Positions 8,372 through 16,142 of a stretch of DNA of 21,551 bases are shown here, in pieces (positions within the stretch are counted from its first letter, which is position 1; each line of letters opens with the position of its first letter). Location of the stretch: contig JBGUIY010000143.1 of assembly GCA_045113475.1 (NCBI GenBank), forward strand, positions 1 through 21,551, given 5' to 3'. Source of the stretch: UBA4246 sp045113475 (GTDB lineage: Bacteria > Bacillota > Clostridia > Christensenellales > Aristaeellaceae). The notes below the pieces were generated by a model. The model did no database searches, was not told where the DNA came from, and worked only from the letters and a program-made list of their open reading frames with translations. The translations under genes were made by a program, and so were the position numbers.

Positions 8372-9820
8372 ATGATCAGAGCGGTACGGCAGATGGCCAC
8401 CGTCGCGGTGATCCTGATAGCGTTCTGCATCGTCTGTCGGATGACGCTGTTCACGAACTATACCGCATATATACAGATGCCTGTGTATGACGGACAGCTG
8501 GCGGCTGACGGTTACAGGCTGATCGCCGAAGACCCTGACATCCTGAACGTGGACCGGATCGAATCCGGGAACGGGTTTATGCGTGTGACCATCGAGCCGG
8601 AAAAGAGGGGCCACAGCGATATCACCATGGTGGACCAGCAGGGGGAAACCCGGGTCATGGTTCCGCTCTATGTCGGGCGGTTCCGGACAGTTTACAATCT
8701 GGCGACAGGCGGTTTTACGGGAGACGGCGTGGTGATGGCCGCCGTCACGCTGTTCTGGCTGACGGTCTTTATGATTATGCTGTGGAACTACCGGCAGGCG
8801 AAGGGTTCCGCTTTCTATGCCTATTCCACGATCTATTTTGCCGGCTTCTCCTTATTCGCGCTGGTGACCGGGCTGCTGATGCTGGAGATCACCGTCAAGC
8901 ACGTCAGCAATCCGGCGCATTATTCGATGCTGAACGCTTACAGCGTGATCAACAGCGCCAGCATACAGTTCATGATGTTTACCATGCCCCTGATCGTGGT
9001 ATTCGCCGTCGCGATGATCGTCAGCAATATCGTGCTGCTCAGGCATGAAAGGCCCAGGATCCAGAATGCCCTGGGCATTCTGATCGGCGTTGTTCTGCTG
9101 ACCGGCGAAGCGGTCGGATATTTTGTATACAAACAGGATTTTTCCGGCTCTGAAATGCAGGTCCGTGTCCGGGACACGCTGATCCACGTGTGTGCCACGG
9201 TGTTCGTCTATTTTGAGTGCATGCTGGCCGGCTCAGTCATCTGCGGCGTCAAGTCCGCCGCTTACAGGCCGGCGCCGGATAAGGATTTTATCATCATCCT
9301 CGGCTGCTGGTTCAGGAAGGACGGCTCCCTGCCACCCCTGCTGCGTGGGCGCGTGGACAAAGCGCTGGAGTTCTGGAAGGGCCAGATCAAAGCCTGCGGC
9401 AAAGAAGCTGTCATCATCCCTTCCGGCGGCCAGGGAGCAAACGAGAGCATGGCGGAGGCCGAGGCCATGCGCCGGTACCTGCTGTCGAACGGCGTGCCTG
9501 AGCGCGTGATCCGCATGGAAGACCAGTCCAGGAACACCTACCAGAATATGGAGTTTTCAAAGCGGATCATCGATGCCGAGCAGCCCCGGGCGAAAACGGT
9601 CTTCGCCACGACCAACTACCATGTGTTCCGCAGCGGCGTTTGGTCCAACCTGGCGGGGCTGCACGCGGAGGGCATCGGCGGGAAAACCAAGTGGTGGTTC
9701 TGGCCCAACGCCTTCATGCGGGAGTGCGTGGGACTGCTGCAGAAGCGCTGGAAACAGGAACTCGTTTTCCTGCTCCTGCTGCTGGTGTTCTTCGGGACCC
9801 TTACCATGATCCTCGGATAA
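8372..9820 (+). CDS. multi-pass membrane protein with DUF218 (YdcF/SanA/ElyC-like) domain
   Basis: A 482-residue membrane protein. It has one N-terminal helix (about 8-26), an extracytoplasmic stretch to about 120, several helices between about 121 and 290, then a DUF218 domain (about 302-445) and a final helix (460-480). DUF218 marks include DFIIILGCWFRKDGSLPPLL with RGRVDKALEFW, the IPSGGQGANESMAEAEAM segment, EDQSRNTYQN and FATTNYHVFRSG. Relatives such as SanA and ElyC act at the envelope and have been connected with vancomycin sensitivity and peptidoglycan precursor metabolism; the chemistry is not settled. An excellent GGAGGAAA site (8360-8367) precedes the ATG. Pairing with a VanZ-like gene 27 bases upstream supports a cell-wall role, by inference. 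It is the last gene of the P1 operon. Confidence 0.88.
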   Translation: MIRAVRQMATVAVILIAFCIVCRMTLFTNYTAYIQMPVYDGQLAADGYRLIAEDPDILNVDRIESGNGFMRVTIEPEKRGHSDITMVDQQGETRVMVPLYVGRFRTVYNLATGGFTGDGVVMAAVTLFWLTVFMIMLWNYRQAKGSAFYAYSTIYFAGFSLFALVTGLLMLEITVKHVSNPAHYSMLNAYSVINSASIQFMMFTMPLIVVFAVAMIVSNIVLLRHERPRIQNALGILIGVVLLTGEAVGYFVYKQDFSGSEMQVRVRDTLIHVCATVFVYFECMLAGSVICGVKSAAYRPAPDKDFIIILGCWFRKDGSLPPLLRGRVDKALEFWKGQIKACGKEAVIIPSGGQGANESMAEAEAMRRYLLSNGVPERVIRMEDQSRNTYQNMEFSKRIIDAEQPRAKTVFATTNYHVFRSGVWSNLAGLHAEGIGGKTKWWFWPNAFMRECVGLLQKRWKQELVFLLLLLVFFGTLTMILG

Positions 9821-9827
9821 AGTTATG

Positions 9828-9857
9828 TTGGACATATGTTGGATAATCGGTTATAAT
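9828..9857 (+). promoter_or_regulatory. P2: SARP-type direct repeats plus -10 box of the exporter operon
   Basis: TTGGACA at 9828-9834 and a one-mismatch copy TTGGATA at 9839-9845, 11 bp apart, followed by a consensus TATAAT at 9852-9857. The spacer between the last repeat and TATAAT is 6 bp here, not 8. A weaker TAATAA at 9854-9859 would restore 8. The first repeat also lies 18 bp from TATAAT and could act as a degenerate -35, so this promoter may have some activity without an activator. It drives the operon that ends with the SARP-like regulator. Confidence 0.68.
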
Positions 9858-9859
9858 AA

Positions 9860-9878
9860 ACGATAATTCTTATATCGT
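9860..9878 (+). other. leader hairpin of the exporter operon
   Basis: Inverted repeat ACGATA (9860-9865) and TATCGT (9873-9878) with a 7-base AT-rich loop, just after the -10 box and before the AAAGGAGA ribosome site at 9893-9900. The stem is AU-rich and weak. It might partly lie in the unwound promoter or very early transcript. Function uncertain. Confidence 0.25.
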
Positions 9879-9907
9879 ACTGCCTTCAGCGGAAAGGAGA
9901 CCTCCCT

Positions 9908-10360
9908 ATGGATAATCAACTGTTCAGGAAAACGAGCATGGAACGCATCTCATCGCCGGAGCAGCTCCGCGATTATATGCGTGTAACGAGTCCCAGGCTG
10001 TGGATGATCCTGTCGGCGATCGTCGCTCTGCTGCTGGGCTTTATCGCTTACGCTTCGACCGCGAACATGGAAAGCACGGTGTCCGTGAAGGCGGAAGTCC
10101 TGACAGACACTTATGAGGGCTACGAGTCCACCTCGATCGGCATCACCCTGCCGGCCTCCGACCGTGAAATTGTTCAGCCGGGCATGAAGGTCCGCCTGGC
10201 CGGCAAGCAGGGTTCCATCAACTTCATCATGCAGGACGGCGAAGAGATCATGGCCTTTGTCGCGATGGACGAGGGACAGGATCTCCATATACCAAACGGC
10301 ATCTATGATGCCGAGATCGTGACGGAATCCACCACGCCGATCAGCTTCCTGCTGAACTGA
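9908..10360 (+). CDS. short NHLP/NHLM-type HlyD-like membrane adaptor
   Basis: A 150-residue protein with one membrane helix (about 38-56, WMILSAIVALLLGFIAYAS). The N-terminus, ISSPEQLRDYMRVTSPRLW, matches the start of the HlyD-like secretion proteins that accompany NHLM bacteriocin exporters. After the helix comes one small beta-rich extracytoplasmic domain, with DREIVQPGMKVRLAG typical of the membrane-proximal barrel of adaptors. The usual family length is roughly twice this, and the coiled-coil hairpin and lipoyl parts are missing. That fits a single-membrane cell that does not need to bridge to an outer membrane, or a reduced adaptor. It is the first gene of the exporter operon and is followed after 16 bases by its ABC transporter. 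Confidence 0.82.
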   Translation: MDNQLFRKTSMERISSPEQLRDYMRVTSPRLWMILSAIVALLLGFIAYASTANMESTVSVKAEVLTDTYEGYESTSIGITLPASDREIVQPGMKVRLAGKQGSINFIMQDGEEIMAFVAMDEGQDLHIPNGIYDAEIVTESTTPISFLLN

Positions 10361-10376
10361 CGGAGGTACGCGGAAT

Positions 10377-12575
10377 ATGGCAGAAAATAGCGGAAAGAAG
10401 GCCGGGACGCTCCGGAAGGGCGTCAAGGGCGGGGTGGCGAAGGTGCCTGTCATCATGCAGATGGAGGCGCTGGAATGCGGTGCCGCCTGCCTGGCCATGG
10501 TGCTGGCATATTACCATAAGTGGGTGCCGCTGGAGCAGGTGCGCCTGGACTGCGGCGTATCCCGCGACGGCTCCAACATGAAAAACGTGTACCTCGCGGC
10601 GAAGAACTACGGTTTGGACGTCCATGGATACAAGCTGGAGCTGGACGGCATCCGCAAGCTGGTCGCCTATCCCTGCATCATCCACTGGAACTTCAATCAC
10701 TTCGTGGTGCTCAACGGCTTTAAGGGCAACAAGGCGGTGCTGAACGACCCCGCCCGCGGCACGGTGGCCGTGTCCATGGAGGAGTTCGACCAGTCCTTTA
10801 CCGGCCTGTGCCTGACCTTTGAGCCCGGTGAAGACTTTGTGCCCTCCGGCAAGCGGAAAAGCACACTGGAGTTCGCAAAGCGCCGCCTGAAGGGCGCGGG
10901 GCCGGCGGTGGCCTTTGTCACCCTGATCTCCATGATCTCCTACCTTTTCGGCGTCATCAATCCGGTGCTTTCACGCATCTTCTATGACCGGCTGCTGACG
11001 CGGCGCGCGCCGGAATGGGTGCAGCCCTTCATCGCGGTCATGGCGCTGCTGTGCGTGTTCCAGATCGTCGTAGAATGGACCCGGACCATCTACAGCCTGA
11101 AAATCGACGGCAAAATGGCCATCGAGGGCAACGCGAATTATATGTGGAAGGTGCTGCGCCTGCCCATCGAGTTCTTTTCCCAGCGCATGACGGGCGACAT
11201 CATCCAGCGCCAGGCGACCAACGCGTCGATCGCGGGGACGCTGGTCAATACCGTGGCGCCCCTGGCCCTGAATACCATCATGATGTTCTTTTACCTGTTC
11301 GTGATGCTGCGCTACAGCCCCATCATGACGCTGGTGGGCCTGGTTTCGCTGGTGCTCAACCTGCTGGTGGCGCGCTACCTGTCCAATAAGCGCGTGAACC
11401 TGACCCGCGTACAGATGCGCGACCAGGGCAAGCTCGCTTCTGCGACCATGGCCGGCATCAGCATGACGGAGACCATCAAATCCGCCGGCGCGGAAAACGG
11501 CTTCTTCCGAAAGTGGTCCGGCTATCAGTCCTCTGTGAACACGCAGCACGTCAAGTTCGTCACTCTGAATGCGAGGATCGGCCTGATCCCGCAGTTCATC
11601 AGCACGGCGTCCAACTACATGGTGCTTTTCATGGGCGTGCGGCTGGCCATCGACGGCAACTTCTCTCTGGGCATGATCGCCACGTTCCAGCAGATCCTGA
11701 CCAGCTTCATGGAGCCTGCCACGACGCTGGTGGAGGCCGGACAGACCATCCAGGAAATGCGTACCGAGATGGAGCGCGTCGAGGACGTCATGCAGTATCC
11801 CGAGGATCCCATGCTGGCCAACGATGTTATTTCGGATGATACGGATTACGGGAAGCTGAAGGGCCTGGTGGAGCTGAAGAACGTGACCTTCGGCTATTCC
11901 CGCCTGGGCAATCCCACGGTCACGGATTTCTCCATGACCCTGAAGCCCGGCAGCCGCATCGCCATCGTGGGCGGCAGCGGCAGCGGCAAATCCACCGTCA
12001 GCAAGCTGATCACCGGCCTGTATAAGCCCTGGTCGGGCGAGATCCTGTTTGACGGGAAGCCGATCAGCCAGATCCCCCGCGGGGTCTTTACCGGCTCCGT
12101 GGCCATGGTGGACCAGGACATCGTGCTGTTCGAGGACACGATCGCCAATAATATCAGGATGTGGGACTCCTCCATCGCGGACTTCGAGGTGATCCTGGCG
12201 GCACGCGACGCGCAGATCCACGATGATATCCTGCAGCGCCCCGGCGGGTACCAGGGCAAGCTGACCGAGAACGGCAAAGACCTTTCCGGCGGCCAGCGCC
12301 AGCGCCTGGAGATCGCCCGCGTGCTGGCGCAGGATCCCTCCATCATCATTCTGGATGAAGCGACGAGCGCGCTCGACGCCAAGACGGAGTTTGAACTGGT
12401 CAAGGCCATCAAGGACCGCGGCATCAGCTGCATCGTGATTGCCCACCGCCTGTCCACGATCCGCGACTGCGATGAGATCATCGTGCTCGAAAAGGGCAGG
12501 GTGGTGGAGCGCGGCACGCATGAGGAACTGTACGCGAAGAACGGTGTTTACACCGAACTGGTGACTTCGGAATAA
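10377..12575 (+). CDS. NHLP-family ABC transporter with C39 peptidase domain
   Basis: Peptidase-exporter of 732 residues that would cut leader peptides and export the product. Residues 22-150 form a C39 cysteine peptidase with all catalytic residues: Gln28 and Cys34 in QMEALECGAAC, His108 in HWNFNHFVVL, and Asp124 in NDPARG. A six-helix exporter domain follows (about 165-450). The nucleotide-binding domain has Walker A GGSGSGKST (near 530), signature LSGGQRQR (near 636), Walker B IIILDEATSALD (near 656) and H-loop IAHRLST. Everything needed for peptide cleavage and ATP-driven export is intact. GGAGGT at 10362-10367 sets the start. It is best matched to the NHLM bacteriocin ABC1 type because of the adaptor before it and ABC2 after it. 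The cargo is unknown. Confidence 0.94.
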   Translation: MAENSGKKAGTLRKGVKGGVAKVPVIMQMEALECGAACLAMVLAYYHKWVPLEQVRLDCGVSRDGSNMKNVYLAAKNYGLDVHGYKLELDGIRKLVAYPCIIHWNFNHFVVLNGFKGNKAVLNDPARGTVAVSMEEFDQSFTGLCLTFEPGEDFVPSGKRKSTLEFAKRRLKGAGPAVAFVTLISMISYLFGVINPVLSRIFYDRLLTRRAPEWVQPFIAVMALLCVFQIVVEWTRTIYSLKIDGKMAIEGNANYMWKVLRLPIEFFSQRMTGDIIQRQATNASIAGTLVNTVAPLALNTIMMFFYLFVMLRYSPIMTLVGLVSLVLNLLVARYLSNKRVNLTRVQMRDQGKLASATMAGISMTETIKSAGAENGFFRKWSGYQSSVNTQHVKFVTLNARIGLIPQFISTASNYMVLFMGVRLAIDGNFSLGMIATFQQILTSFMEPATTLVEAGQTIQEMRTEMERVEDVMQYPEDPMLANDVISDDTDYGKLKGLVELKNVTFGYSRLGNPTVTDFSMTLKPGSRIAIVGGSGSGKSTVSKLITGLYKPWSGEILFDGKPISQIPRGVFTGSVAMVDQDIVLFEDTIANNIRMWDSSIADFEVILAARDAQIHDDILQRPGGYQGKLTENGKDLSGGQRQRLEIARVLAQDPSIIILDEATSALDAKTEFELVKAIKDRGISCIVIAHRLSTIRDCDEIIVLEKGRVVERGTHEELYAKNGVYTELVTSE

Positions 12576-12588
12576 GGGAGGTGTTCTG

Positions 12589-14805
12589 ATGGGGTGGTTC
12601 AACGAACAGATCAAGCAGCGGCTTCAAAGCGACCAGGAGACCCTTGAGGATTCCTTTTTCCGCATGGCCAGCGTCGTGCTGGATAAATGGAATTCAGAAC
12701 ACCTCATGGACGAGCAGGTCATCACCAAGGAGGAGCTGGACAGGATCCTGAAATATTTCCGCGAAAAGCCCGTGGAGGTGCCCGACAACATCAAGGACGT
12801 CAACGAGCAGCTCGAATACGCGCTGCGTCCTTCGGGGCTGATGATGCGCGACGTGTCCCTTGAGGAGGGCTGGCAGAAGGACGCCTACGGCCCCATGCTC
12901 GGCTACATCAAGGAAACCGGCATCATGGTGGCTCTCCTGCCCGGGACCATTGGCTACTGGTATCATGATCCCCAGACCGGCAAGAGGAAGCGCGTGACGC
13001 GGAGGAACGCGGGCATATTCGCGACGGACGCCCTCTGCTTCTACCGGCCTCTGCCCATGAAGAAGCTGGGCATCCCGGACCTGCTGCTGTATATGAAAAA
13101 CAGCATCTCCCACGACGACCTGATCCTGATCGTGCTGGCAACATTTATCGTGACCATGGTCGGCAAGATCGAGCCGCGCGTGTACAGCCTGATCACCGGT
13201 CCCATCATGCGGGGCCGGCAGCTGACGCTGCTCACGGGCATCGGCGCTTTCCTGCTGGCGTCGGCCTTTGCAAACCAGATGTTCACCATGGTCAAAAACC
13301 TGCTGATGGAGCGGATCAACACCAAGACCTCCCAGGCGGTGGAAGCCTCGGTCATGATGCGCATCCTCTCCCTGCCGGTGAGCTTTTTCAGAAATTACGC
13401 CTCCGGCGAGCTGGCCAGCAGGGCGAATTCCGTCAGCAATCTGTGCTCCATGATGCTGAACAACATCCTGTCCATCGGCCTGACATCGCTCATGTCCCTG
13501 CTGTACATCATGGACATATTCAGCTACGCCCCCGCGCTGGTATGGCCGTCCATCCTGATCATTCTGGCGACTGTGATCCTGAGCGTGACGGCGTCCTTCC
13601 TGCAGATCGACATTTCCCGCAGAAAGATGAATCTTGAGGCCCAGGAAAGCGGCATGGGCTTCGCGATGCTCAGCGGCATTCAGAAAATCAAGCTATCCGG
13701 CTCCGAAAAACGTGCCTTCGCGCGCTGGGGCCGGCTGTATGCCAAGAGCGCCAAGCTGGAGTACAATCCGCCGACGTTTTTGAAGCTCAACAAAGTGCTG
13801 ACCATGGCGATCTCGCTGGCGGGCACCGTGATCCTCTACTATCTGGCGATTGCTTCCGGCGTCGACAACAACCAGTATTTCGCCTTCAATGCGGCGTACG
13901 GCCGCGTGATGGCCGCGTTTTCGGCCCTTGCCGGCATCGCCATCTCCGTGGCGGGCATCCGGCCGATCCTGGAAATGGCCGAGCCGATCCTGAAGACCGA
14001 GCCTGAAGTGACGGCGGAAAAGGAAGTTCTGTCCAAAGTATCAGGCAACATTGAGATGAGCCACGTTTCGTTCCGTTATGAGGAGAACACGCCCTACATC
14101 CTCAACGACCTGTCCCTGAAGATCAGGGCAGGGGAGTATGTGGCCATCGTCGGCCGGACCGGCTGCGGCAAGTCCACACTGGTACGACTGCTGCTGGGCT
14201 TTGAAAAGCCGGAAAAGGGCGCTGTTTTCTATGACGCCCATGACCTGAACAGCATCGACCCCCGGGCATTGCGCAAGCAGATCGGCGTGGTCATCCAGAA
14301 CGGCCAGCTGTTCCAGGGCGATATCTTTTCCAACATTACGATCTCGGCGCCGCAGCTCACGCTGGACGAAGCCTGGGAGGCGGCTGAGATGGCCGGCATC
14401 GCCCAGGATATACGCGATATGCCGATGGGTATGCAGACTATCATCTCCGAGGGCCAGGGCGGCGTGTCCGGCGGGCAGAAACAGCGGCTGATGATCGCCC
14501 GGGCCATCGCGCCGAAGCCGAAGATCCTGATCTTCGACGAAGCCACCAGCGCGCTGGACAACAAGACCCAGAAGCAGGTGTCGGACGCTCTGGACAAGCT
14601 GCACTGCACGCGCATCGTGATCGCGCACCGCCTGTCCACCATCCGCAACTGCGACCGTATCCTGGTCATGGATAACGGGGCGATGATCGAGGAAGGCAGC
14701 TATGAAGAACTGATCGCCAAAAACGGCGTGTTTGCAGATCTTGTGGCGAGGCAGAGGCTTGATACCGATCAGAAAAAACAGAATACAGAGGTGACAGAAC
14801 CGTGA
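12589..14805 (+). CDS. NHLP-family second ABC transporter (permease/ATPase)
   Basis: Exporter half-transporter of 738 residues, the usual partner of the C39 transporter in NHLP/NHLM systems. The first 170 residues are a cytoplasmic domain typical of this subfamily, with EEGWQKDAYGPMLGYIKETG, VALLPG, GYWYHDPQTGK and FYRPLPMKKLG. Membrane helices occupy about 180-450. The ATPase domain carries Walker A GRTGCGKST (near 520), VSGGQKQR (near 625), FDEATSALD (near 649) and IAHRLSTI. There is no peptidase domain, so processing must come from the upstream partner. GGGAGGTG at 12576-12583 precedes the ATG. The stop overlaps the next start as GTGA, which indicates tight coupling. Whether the two transporters form a heterodimer is not visible in sequence. 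Confidence 0.93.
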   Translation: MGWFNEQIKQRLQSDQETLEDSFFRMASVVLDKWNSEHLMDEQVITKEELDRILKYFREKPVEVPDNIKDVNEQLEYALRPSGLMMRDVSLEEGWQKDAYGPMLGYIKETGIMVALLPGTIGYWYHDPQTGKRKRVTRRNAGIFATDALCFYRPLPMKKLGIPDLLLYMKNSISHDDLILIVLATFIVTMVGKIEPRVYSLITGPIMRGRQLTLLTGIGAFLLASAFANQMFTMVKNLLMERINTKTSQAVEASVMMRILSLPVSFFRNYASGELASRANSVSNLCSMMLNNILSIGLTSLMSLLYIMDIFSYAPALVWPSILIILATVILSVTASFLQIDISRRKMNLEAQESGMGFAMLSGIQKIKLSGSEKRAFARWGRLYAKSAKLEYNPPTFLKLNKVLTMAISLAGTVILYYLAIASGVDNNQYFAFNAAYGRVMAAFSALAGIAISVAGIRPILEMAEPILKTEPEVTAEKEVLSKVSGNIEMSHVSFRYEENTPYILNDLSLKIRAGEYVAIVGRTGCGKSTLVRLLLGFEKPEKGAVFYDAHDLNSIDPRALRKQIGVVIQNGQLFQGDIFSNITISAPQLTLDEAWEAAEMAGIAQDIRDMPMGMQTIISEGQGGVSGGQKQRLMIARAIAPKPKILIFDEATSALDNKTQKQVSDALDKLHCTRIVIAHRLSTIRNCDRILVMDNGAMIEEGSYEELIAKNGVFADLVARQRLDTDQKKQNTEVTEP

Positions 14806-16142
14806 CCGCTTTGAATATTCTGACGCTGCTCCTATTAGGCTGTGAGTTTGAACTCACGCCGATGATCACGTCCACTGCCTATATTGCCGGCCTCTGGCTG
14901 ATCATGGAAAAGTGCGGCACCAAGGGCTGGTGGGCGCTGATCCCCTTCGCCAAGGATTATCAGCTCGGCAAGTGCGCGGGCCGCGAACCGGAAGCGCGCG
15001 TGCTGGTATTCCTGGACGTGCTGATGTATCTGGTCAATGTCGGCCTGCTCTTCCTGGATGATACCACCAATCTCGGTCTGTTTTACGCCATGCTTTCCCT
15101 GCTGGTGATGATCCCGCTGCTCGTTTATACGATCCGCATAAAGCTCGGCCTGATCGAGGTATTCGACCGGAAAAAGATCTGGATCATTCCCTGGGTCTTT
15201 ATCGAATGCATTCCTGCGCTCGTGTGGGGCCTGCTGAAAAGATACCAGCCGCTGTGGAAGGTCGATGACCTCAAGAGCTCCGCGGCCGATTTCTTTTCCG
15301 GGAGCAAGGCGCAGGTGCTGGATCAGGGCCTGACCGTCAACCTGGAGGAAAGGACAGCCAAGGAATTCTTCAGGAAAAACTACCTACTCCGTGATATCCA
15401 CATGTACATCCAGCCCGGACACATGGTGCTGCTGCTGGGCGGCTCCGGCGCCGGCAAGACCACCTACCTGAACGCTATCAACGGCTACGAGAAAGCCAAG
15501 GCGGAGGTGGTGCTCAACGGGAAAAACATGTACAAGAGCTATAAGGAAATGAAGTACGACATCGGGTTCGTGCCCCAGCTGGACCTGATGCGCGACTCCG
15601 ACAGCGTGATCCGCACCCTGATGGACGCCGCCAGTCTGCGGCTGCCAAAGGATTTCTCCAACGCGGAGCGGCGGGAGCGCGTGGAAGAAGTCATGAAGAT
15701 CTTCGGCCTGACGCCGGTCAAGAACAGCCTGGTGGTAAAGCTGTCCGGCGGCCAGCGTAAGCGCCTTTCCATCGCGATGGAGTTCATTTCCAACCCGACG
15801 CTGTTTATCCTGGACGAGCCGGACTCCGGCCTGGACGGCGTAATGGCGCGGGAACTCTTTGAACAGCTGCGCCAGATCGCCGATCAGGGCAAGATCATTA
15901 TAGTTATCACCCATACGCCCGACCGTGTGATCGACCTGTTCGACGATGTGATCGTCCTGGCGAAAGACACCAACCGCACGGGACGCCTCGCATATTACGG
16001 CCCGATCGGGGAAGCGAGAACATTCTTCGGAAAGGACCGCATGGAAGAGATCGTGAAATCCATCAACCGTGAAGAGGAAGGCGGCGACGGCCGCGCCGAC
16101 GAGTTCATCCTGAAGTATGCGGAGGGTCAGCAGAATGTCTGA
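14802..16142 (+). CDS. ABCG-like ATP-binding protein with N-terminal membrane domain
   Basis: 446 residues. Residues 1 to about 146 hold about four membrane helices with GTKGWWALIPFAKDYQLGK, which resembles the small DUF5684 membrane domain found near signal-peptidase-like annotations. From about 165 comes an ABC ATPase: Walker A GGSGAGKTT (near 212), LSGGQRKRLSIAMEF (near 312), Walker B FILDEPDSGLD, H-loop ITHTPD, then GRLAYYGPIGEA with FFGK, which is characteristic of ABCG/White-type ATPases. Bacterial and eukaryotic ABCG proteins do not normally carry membrane helices before the ATPase, so this is a fusion worth noting. It begins with GTG at 14802, preceded by AGAGGTGA at 14787-14794 and overlapping the previous stop by four bases. 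Its permease is the next gene. Confidence 0.9.
   Translation: MTALNILTLLLLGCEFELTPMITSTAYIAGLWLIMEKCGTKGWWALIPFAKDYQLGKCAGREPEARVLVFLDVLMYLVNVGLLFLDDTTNLGLFYAMLSLLVMIPLLVYTIRIKLGLIEVFDRKKIWIIPWVFIECIPALVWGLLKRYQPLWKVDDLKSSAADFFSGSKAQVLDQGLTVNLEERTAKEFFRKNYLLRDIHMYIQPGHMVLLLGGSGAGKTTYLNAINGYEKAKAEVVLNGKNMYKSYKEMKYDIGFVPQLDLMRDSDSVIRTLMDAASLRLPKDFSNAERRERVEEVMKIFGLTPVKNSLVVKLSGGQRKRLSIAMEFISNPTLFILDEPDSGLDGVMARELFEQLRQIADQGKIIIVITHTPDRVIDLFDDVIVLAKDTNRTGRLAYYGPIGEARTFFGKDRMEEIVKSINREEEGGDGRADEFILKYAEGQQNV
16121..16126 (+). promoter_or_regulatory. ribosome site fixing the permease start at 16135
   Basis: GGAGGG lies 8 bases before ATG 16135. The longer reading from ATG 16117 would place this site inside its own coding sequence and has no ribosome site upstream, so 16135 is preferred. 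The start overlaps the preceding stop by 8 bases. Confidence 0.75.

Noticed and set aside
10971..12614. 547-residue minus-strand frame
   Set aside because: Shadow of the C39 ABC transporter gene, low-complexity translation without motifs.
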